NCBI GenBank assembly: GCA_022559985.1
Contig: JAFJTR010000027.1
Coordinates: 124,001-188,000 of the forward strand
Reading direction: 5' to 3'
DNA length: 64,000 nucleotides
DNA from: Parastagonospora avenae f. sp. tritici 18332-5
Taxonomy: Eukaryota > Ascomycota > Dothideomycetes > Pleosporales > Phaeosphaeriaceae
Part shown: piece after piece, positions 56,536-64,000 of the stretch
Numbering within the stretch: the stretch's first letter is position 1
How the letters are laid out: each line of letters starts with the position of its first letter
Translations under genes and position numbers: made by a program
The notes under the pieces: generated by a model
The model's database searches: none
What the model was told of the DNA's origin: nothing
The model's input: the letters and a program-made list of their open reading frames with translations, nothing else

Positions 56536-59417
56536 GTCTGTTGACCACTCCGAACCGGTCGACGTTCATGCTGCAGCCATGCAGGATGATTACATGGACA
56601 TGCAGACCGTCCAGGCCTCATCCCAACGTTGAGGCTAGTCGCATCGTACCACGACTCAACACTCTTCCAGTACACTCGACTTTCTCGGACCTAACGTTGC
56701 TGTCGATCACCACTTCCTTTCTGGGCATTGGTCTCCACCGGCGGATCTACCCTTTATTTCTTGATTTCATTTTGTCATTTACTGTCACCGCACGCATCAC
56801 CAAACTGGATGGTATGCATGGCACGGCTGGATACAGGATGGCGTTCAGCAGCATCTGCATGGGCGCATTCTACCTTCAAAACAATACCCCTGGGTTATAC
56901 ATTGGGTCTCCTTACGGACATTGGGAAAGGCGTCTCGGCTTCTTCCCCGTCACAAGACGCTGGCTCTGGGAATTTCATTGCGTCTATTCTGCATTCGGTC
57001 CGGGAAATTCTTTTGATCAGGTTAACAATCGATGTACTACTATCATCATTACCACTTTTGTCATAGTGAACCTTCTCGTGCATGCCAGCCACTAACTCCC
57101 CCTCCCATGAAGTCCGACGGCAGACCAAACAATGCCATAGCACCTTTACGTTTCCGCCACACAGGTAAGTTTGCCCGCCTCTCAAAACATGAAACACCCG
57201 CATCACTCATGGCGCACCCGCTGGCGCTGTCCAAACCAGGACTATCGAATCACCCAACTGAACCTAACGAATGTAGTAAACGTAACGCACGCACCAAACT
57301 CACCCATTTCGGACACATGTCCAACTCTTTTCTGCTCTCTGAAACTTTACAGCGCAAGACGTCTGTTTTGGCGAAACATAGCGACTCCGGCGTTTCACCT
57401 GCCAAACCTTGTGGGAGATTTGACGCACGGCAAACGGGTGCTAGGGTGCTGCGTGTATGCATGCATAGCACAAACGTTTGATGCGAAACATGTCAGGCTA
57501 GAAAAGACTGTCGTTATTCGAGGATGGCCTGGTGTGCGATCGAAACATTGACGTCTTGCTTTCATTTCACAGCATTTCTCGTTTGGGCAATGACAGTTGC
57601 TGCTACCTCTATTGCGCCTCGAGGCGAGCAACGTCTTCACCCCATTACGTTATTCGCAAACACGATTGCCCATTTCCGCACAGATCGTATCTAGCATTCG
57701 GTGCCCGCAAGTCTACCAAGATATTCTGCCGCCTGGCTGCGGAGAATACGTCGCCGCGTTAGACTGCGAGGGGAGGGGATGATCTCCACTGGGATGCGAG
57801 GTCGAGAAGTGCGCGCGCACTAGGTTCAAGGGCGTAAGTTAAGGTAGTTCGAAAAAAGCCGCGCGCGGGGTTCAGGGGGGAAATTGGTAGCGAGATGGGT
57901 CGCGGGCCGGGATATGTCGGTCGGGACGATCAGTGATGGGATTTTTTTCCTTTCTTCTGCTTTGCTATTTTGAGGGTGAGGTGGGATGGGGTGCCTTGTT
58001 TGGCTTTTCGGCATGTTTTTGCCGCGATTTGTGTGCACATGGTTAAGCTGTGATGACATGTGATTTGCACATCTCGCGCAACGACGTTGACAACTCTCGC
58101 GGGGGGTTATTTGTTGATTTTTTTTTGTTTTGTTTCTAGTTTGGTAAGCTACGGATCGGAGATATGTGCCTTGATGATAAGTGAGCCGGAGATTGGGGAA
58201 GACTGGACTTTATGATCGACGCACATATCACTCTTGGCAGAGGTCTGAATCACACCGCAGTCGGTGGAGTCACGATCACCGTTGCGCCGACATGATATGG
58301 GCTGGAAGATGCCGATGCAGCCTTGCGTTCCGAACCCGAGATTCCTAGTCAGTGATCAACAATGGTGTTATCAGACCGTGCTGCCTAGACTACATGATCT
58401 TCAGCATGCCATGTAACATCAGCAGACCGAACCGTACAATAGCAATAGTTAAGATCGCCATTGTTGCGCCGATTGTATTGGAATTTCGACCCACCGCCGC
58501 CCTCGCAACAATACATCGAAACACTCAGCCTACGATGACCATTCAAAGTCCAAGTCGAAAGAACCCCTCGAGCCGCGAAGCTGCCGCGAAAAGCACCACC
58601 ACTCCCTCGCCACGCGACAAAATGGCCGGATGCGAATTTCTCTGGTTCACTTATCTCGACCATTCCGCCGCGTTCCGTGCCGAAGCCGGCCCGCATGCGC
58701 GCAGCATCACTGACAGCGAAGAATGGTACGATTTCTGCTAGCTGCAATCTCGCAACTTCGTGTTGTGAGCTGTAGGAGTACAGAAGGAAAAGACGCATGG
58801 CACCGTTGACCGTTGCGTCGGCGGGCTTGGCGCATCATGAACAAGTATGGTAGCGGTGGGTCGAGACAATACGCGGTCGTCTTGGCTTTGCAGGAGTGAC
58901 GATGAAGTTGCGTCGAAGGTATGTGCGATGGCATGTGATCGAGTGGTCCTGCGGGCAGAGGGCAGTGAAGTCCGACGGGAAACGGGAGTTCGCGATAGTC
59001 GTTGAGGTGCGGCCGTTGAGAAAATGATGCAGCCTCTTGAAGCTAAACGTCACAGCGTACCAGACTTTGTGCTTTGGCGATGATTGGTCACTTTTATCAA
59101 GTGGTGGAATCGTTCTAGGCTGAACGAGTTCAACGGTGTATGTGGTATGTCTGAGATCTGGTTGGTTGGTTGTGACGTCTTGTGTAACGGTCGACTGACC
59201 TCACTGTCGCCAGCGTAGACAACGATAGATTGTTGAAAGCCTTGCACGTGCAACTCTCGATCGGGGCGTCATAGAGCAGGTTGCTAGATCTTTTTGGAAG
59301 CAACAAAAGGTGTGTGGCGTTCATACTATGCATGCTTCGTGAGCCCATGAATAATAATTTGTACGTACAAGGGTATCTTCCCAAACGCCAGAATAATGCA
59401 AAAATAAACACTAGACA
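56536..59417. other. 2.9 kb intergenic, homeobox 3' region
   Basis: Begins with the 3' untranslated region of the homeobox gene; the rest has no supported gene. Features seen: a poly-T stretch near 58118 and GC-rich CGCGCG runs near 57813 and 57862. A frame at 58352-58741 on the plus strand ends SEEWYDFC but shows no domain. Confidence 0.4.
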
Positions 59418-60639
59418 TCACCGTCTTCCCTCCAAAAGGGCCAACTTGGCCCCTGGGTTCTCTTTCTCGTATTTGGTGGCCATATCGTAGACCACAAACC
59501 CCCACTTGTGCTCGCCGCTTCGATCCTTCGCCGTGCTGGGGCTATGCCGGAGTGGCAGAAACCAATCCAGTGGCGATTGGCCCATTGTGTCTCGCCATCC
59601 TTCCATCATGGTGCCTGACCACGGATGCTGGAACTGCATGGTCTGCATGACAACGAACATATTTCCTGTCCTTCCCCTAACTGTTCGCAACACCGGCCAT
59701 TCATCGTCTCTTGTTTTGTTCACGTCACTGTCGGACGAAGTTGGGGCTGTGGGTGGTATGGGCGGACCGGTAGGCATCGTTGTGATCCGGAAAGCAATGT
59801 TGGATACGCCGCCTCTTTGGATTGCTTCGACCGAAGTGTAATTGATAGCGAGGTTATAGCCAGTCATACAGCTCATGGTGAATGTGAAGATGCAGAACAA
59901 GACCCCAACGACCAGCGCTCCTATCCACGGCCCAGGCTTCGATCCAGTCTATCTTATGGTCAGCGGCTAGTGGCTCAGGTTGCTTCTGAAAGGCACTTAC
60001 CTTGGAGCTGCGTTCTGCTAAGAAGACGGCGACTACGACCCAGACATATGTCGTATACAATGCTGCGTAGGATACAAATTGCGTGAAGAATTTGTGCGAG
60101 TGCTCCGCTACAATGCCGCCAGCCCATGGGCAGTAGTGATCCATCTTCCTGACACAGTAACCCAATTCCTTACAGTGATGCACTCTGTCTGGCTTGAAGA
60201 TGCGACACTTGTCGCAGAATAGGGGAGTGCCGTCATAGTCGCAGATGTACGCATCGTACTGCTCGATCGACGTCGAGTCAGCGTCTGCCTTCTCCTTCGT
60301 CGGCTCGTCGCGCCGAAGTATGTCGGACTTGGTCCATATGACTTGTAGTAGGCGCATCCATGGGACGAGGAGTATGAGGAGCAGTATCGCATAGACGACA
60401 ATCAGTGCGATGCCCGTGGAGCGGCGTGGCTGAATTCCGAAGCTGTTGCGCAAGTCGGACGAGGGATTTATGAGGTACTGTATGCATATGAGGTAACAGA
60501 GGACCCATGTCACGAATCCTATGGCTCCGAATTCTAGCAATGGCATGACTACAGACGTCGCCATCCCGATCTTCTGCTCCAGCGCGGTCGTGTTTCCGCG
60601 CGCCTCCGGCTTCTGCGAGTCAACAACGAGGGGCGCCAT
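59418..60639 (-). CDS. Palmitoyltransferase, PFA5-like, with DHYC motif
   Basis: complement(join(59418..59948,60001..60639)), 389 residues. Membrane S-acyltransferase of the DHHC family: two TM helices in the first half (EFGAIGFVTWVLCYLICIQYLI and GIALIVVYAILLLILLVPW), then the cysteine-rich domain CDKCRIFKPDRVHHCKELGYCVRKM followed by DHYCPWAGG. Two more hydrophobic helices come next (SYAALYTTYVWVVVAVFLA and the segment around LVVGVLFCIFTF). The catalytic tetrad is DHYC rather than DHHC, a substitution known from Akr1-type enzymes, which are active, so the enzyme is probably functional. The C-terminal cytosolic tail has Trp-rich blocks (DEWPVLRTV, HKWGFVVYD). Intron 59949..60000 is GT-AG with CTGACC. 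It is placed near PFA5 by the HHCKELGYCVRKMDH block. Confidence 0.9.
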
Positions 60640-62951
60640 GGTCGGGAAGAATACGGCGCGAGAGGCACCTCGCGATTCAGTTGGGAGGCGTGCCGGCGAG
60701 AGTGGTGAAGTTCAGCAGGCTGCGCGCGCATGTCCAGGTCACGCCGATCTGCGCCAAGACAGGCTACCCAGTGTTGGACAACCAGCCACACACGCGACGT
60801 CACCTTCACGTTTCTCGCGTTCAGAACTCAACACCAAAAACTCATTGACATACTACATGCTTCACAAATCCAGACAGCGATCGTAGCTGTGGTGATCTCG
60901 TAGTCAACTCGACAATTTTTCGTGCAGCTGAGAAGCAAAAGCCAAGCCATTGACCTGACTAGTATATGCATGGCGTAAACATCGACCCCGCAACATCTCA
61001 CCGACTCCCTTCAGCCCTGTTTTGGTATTATTCTTCCCTGTGTCCAATTCTTTGCTTCGAGCGGAAAGAGGGGGAATTTGGAAGGGCTGTTAAGCATTCA
61101 TGACACTGCTACCGTGAACTGTGCCTGGCGGTGAAGACCACGTCTGAAGGAGGACCACAGAGCTAGACCTGCTTCAGTCTCACCGGCGATACCTAGCTTC
61201 TTTCAGCCTTGCACAGAGCCGCATCGAGTTTGTGGTAGCGAAACAGAGCGCAGACTGGTATCTCTCGGCCCCCATTCAGCTGTTCAGCTCGCTCACTTCC
61301 GGTACCACGCTGGCAGTATGTGCGCATATGGAAGCGCCCAAGGACAAAAAAGCAGAACGCTCACGACAAGGGCTGCTTCAGGACGTGGATGCGGCTCTGT
61401 TGAATCGCACATATAATACCACGCTGGGGCGCAGTGTTTAACCTTAGCATGAACAGCCCCCAACAACCCTCCCACCGGCCGCTTGTGAGGCTCAAGACAA
61501 CCATGCAGCTCTCTAAATTTGGATGCCTTAGTTCGTTTGAGCCCTACAAGCCGGGAACCTGGCTGATCTGGCAAGACCGTCATAATTACGTTCACTCACA
61601 ACTATCGCATGCGCCTTGTTTGCTGGCCAACGACATGGATCCGGACCGGAGCACTCTCACCAGCCTCTACATGTTCACCGTATACGGATCCTCATAGTTA
61701 GCATCTGTAACTGTCCTCCGCCGGTCGATATTGCAAGCGGTAAGGGTGTACTCCAACCAAATGTTCAGTGTTACAAGTCAACTACAGGGATGCGGTTCTT
61801 TCACGCCCAAGCCCCTGTCCAGTCACACTCATTGGTTCAACACATTGCGGGCCATACATCACCTTCTTCTAACCTTGTGGGGGCCTGCGGGAAAAATTGC
61901 TCTCAATGCATTTTGGCAACGCCCAACGTCAGGCACACAGTGGGGTGTCCCTTTTCACCGAGGCCATGGGGAAGAGGGAGCATCTAAATGTGTCCGCAGC
62001 CACATGTATCGTGCGCTCGGATCTTGGCCAGACGGTCTGTCCGGAGCGTGTGTCCTTCTGAGGTATTCTTACACCTCAGTCTTGCATGTTTGGAAGAGAA
62101 ATGTTTACCAGCAACGCCGGCGCTTCCATAGAGCCCAACATAGGACGCCTCCTCGACCTTAGTCATTGGTCATGACTTGCACCGCCACAGTCCCTGCCGG
62201 AGCTGTTGAGTTCACCCGATTTCGAAGCGACCCACTGTCGAATACCGTGGTGTCGTGTGGGCGGACTAGGCGAACGAGGCATGAGGGGTGAAATATCCAG
62301 TCACAACCTAGAGTAGTCCTACAACATCCCACACCCAAACAGCCTGAACTTTTGCCTAAACAGAATCGGAGATAATTCGATGCTCCATGCGCCTGTTGTG
62401 TCGCCCCGTCGCCCATTGTAGGACGGTAAACTGTTACGGCTTACCGGCGGTACCACCTTAACCCTTACCTTACCTTCCTATCCTGGTGAACGATTCAGGC
62501 GCCATCACCTCTTCATCCTAGTCAAGCGGCCACTCTCGAAAGCTGTCAACGCCTAAACGTGTCACCGACATTATGTTTGTACAAGCATTCTCGTTTGGCT
62601 TCACGGACACACTGACGCTCTGACGATGACTTCTGTCCTTCACCACAGTTCGCTTCGCCACTGGCCGCCTCGGGATACGTCCACCGGTCCTCTTGCTAAA
62701 TTCTACTACCTATAGCACCGAGCTATGGTCATCTGTCTTGGGGGTCCTTCGCAGGACCTTAGAATCTCGTCCTGGGGCATGAACGGGGCTTATAACATTC
62801 GTACGCGGCGCACAAGCGTTCATGAGGATATATCATCAAGTCCTATGCTCACATCTCAATTGTCACTCCACGACTCACACTTTACTTTACAGTATCGACC
62901 ACCTCCTTTCACATCATCGTTTCACGCTAGCTCCCTCCAATCACTTCAACA
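60640..62951. other. 2.3 kb intergenic, divergent promoters
   Basis: Between the divergently oriented palmitoyltransferase and cysteine-rich protein genes. No gene supported; short frames only. CT-rich with short leader-like sequence before 62952. Confidence 0.4.
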
Positions 62952-63362
62952 ATGGCGGTCTTGTCTACTATGCTTGCCCACGGCACTGATCTCGTTCGCC
63001 AAAGCCAGCTCACCATGGCGCGCCGTGATGATCGACACATTTCGGACGCCTTCGAGACACTTCCCACTGCTCTCCTGAGCGGATCAGACGAGCTAATGTC
63101 CCTGGACATCGAAGAAGACAACATTGTACAATCTACTAGTCACCCACACATCGGCAAATGGCGCACGCACGCCGACGACTTCGCTCCGACATCTCAGACG
63201 GGCCATATTAACGCTCACGGGCAGCCCCGTACACGCGGTCCTCAAAACATCGTTTGGCACTGCTCTGAATGCGGAGACGGGCCTTATAGTTACTGGCAGA
63301 ATGTATGCATGGCTTGCGACCACAAGAAATGTGGCTATTGCCAGCAGGAGGAGACATCATAA
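62952..63362 (+). CDS. Small cysteine-rich protein, zinc-finger-like C-terminus
   Basis: Single exon, 136 residues. The N-terminal 95 residues are polar and disordered. The C-terminus contains WHCSECGDGPYSYWQNVCMACDHKKCGYC, giving cysteine pairs CSEC, CMAC and CGYC with an aromatic-rich spacer, a layout that can bind one zinc, somewhat like RanBP2-type or rubredoxin-type knuckles. No signal peptide, so it is probably intracellular. Similar small proteins occur widely in Pleosporales without a known role. The frame is preceded by CT-rich sequence, and an alternative start at codon 7 (MLAHGTDLVRQ) is possible. Confidence 0.65.
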   Translation: MAVLSTMLAHGTDLVRQSQLTMARRDDRHISDAFETLPTALLSGSDELMSLDIEEDNIVQSTSHPHIGKWRTHADDFAPTSQTGHINAHGQPRTRGPQNIVWHCSECGDGPYSYWQNVCMACDHKKCGYCQQEETS

Positions 63363-64000
63363 GGAACGCCAGTGGAATTGATAGAGGCTTTTACTTCTCC
63401 TCATCCGCCACCTCTGTCTCCCCACCACAAACATCACCACTACTTGACCCTACATCACGGCTGCCTCCTGCATATTGCTCATTTGCTTTTCTTTGGGGTT
63501 TCATTGGAGTTTGCTTTGAATTTTTGTTTCTCGCAAAGCCCGGCGCTTCATGGTTTTGATAACATTATACCACAATTGTGGGGTTGGAGTATTTGGTCGC
63601 AGCACTTCGTTAAGCTTCGTTGCGATGTTTCTCATTGTTGGCCATATACCCCAATCTGGCTGCCCAGAGCAAGCCGTTGTCTTGTTTTGAGTTTTGTGCA
63701 TTGAATTTTAGATATAGATATACACACCTTGCTCGAAATATTCCACTTCTCACTTCGTCCATCATGGGTTTCTCACTTTACTGTTGTCGCATCCTTGTCG
63801 CTGGCCGTGTTCTCGCGACTAGACTACACAGCCACCGGTCGTCAAAACAAGAGCCTGCTCTGTCTATTTATGCACAGGGATACAACGTGGGTTCATGCAG
63901 GAACGGAAGTCCATTCGGCATGATGGCCGTGAAACGCTCGCACAGTAAACATGTCCACACCCTTGACTCATGTCTACACTTTTGTGATTGGTGTAGACAG
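63363..64000. other. 3' region at the right edge, no gene seen
   Basis: T-rich untranslated region after the cysteine-rich protein gene, then sequence without a supported gene up to the window end. Confidence 0.4.

Noticed and set aside
1..64000. tRNA or rRNA genes, CRISPR arrays, transposons with terminal repeats
   Set aside because: I looked for B-box-like GGTTCGA-type sequences with a matching acceptor stem, regularly spaced repeats and transposase or reverse-transcriptase motifs and found none that hold together.

Overview
This is a 64 kb piece of a filamentous ascomycete nuclear genome. The class is probably Dothideomycetes and the order perhaps Pleosporales. The evidence is short GT-AG introns (about 45-105 nt) with CTAAC/CTGAC branch sites near the acceptor, a fungal-only protein set (septin AspA/Cdc11 type, Sho1, DFG5/DCW1-type GH76, PFA-type palmitoyltransferase, fungal MYND and BTB families) and compact genes of a few exons. 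I cannot name a species.

Layout: 0-11.4 kb is mostly housekeeping: a carrier gene cut by the window edge, a decayed F-box-like gene abutting a 5'-truncated alpha/beta hydrolase, a BAX-inhibitor-type protein, a ceramide synthase, a PROPPIN (Hsv2 type) and a septin. 11.4-15.6 kb is gene-poor. 15.6-33.4 kb is dense: a PQ-loop protein, a tyrosine phosphatase, a small secreted protein, a vacuolar amino acid transporter divergent from a dynactin p22/p24-like gene, Sho1, mitochondrial ribosomal protein S16, NAD(P)HX epimerase, methylcrotonyl-CoA carboxylase beta and a GPI-type GH76 enzyme. 33.4-47.7 kb is a mixed, decaying stretch: a BTB protein, two broken MYND-family genes, a broken membrane-protein gene, a broken membrane fragment, and a cupin-like gene with a decayed partial copy. 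It also holds intact PAQR and small mitochondrial genes, an OsmC-like gene and a degenerate tandem array next to the OsmC 3' end. 47.7-55 kb has no gene I can support and leads to a TALE homeobox regulator. 56.5-64 kb holds a PFA5-like palmitoyltransferase with DHYC in place of DHHC, and a small cysteine-rich protein.

The genes do not form one pathway. Loose themes are membrane lipid and stress biology (ceramide synthase, BI-1, PAQR, Sho1, PROPPIN) and cell-wall or polarity functions (septin, DFG5-type enzyme, Sho1).

The most striking observation is in the PQ-loop gene. Its 5' end is cut into exons of 30, 18, 13, 1, 16 and 11 nt. One of these is a single nucleotide (position 15832), flanked on both sides by complete introns and required for the reading frame. 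All gene models were made by eye from splice signals and family knowledge; no search was run.
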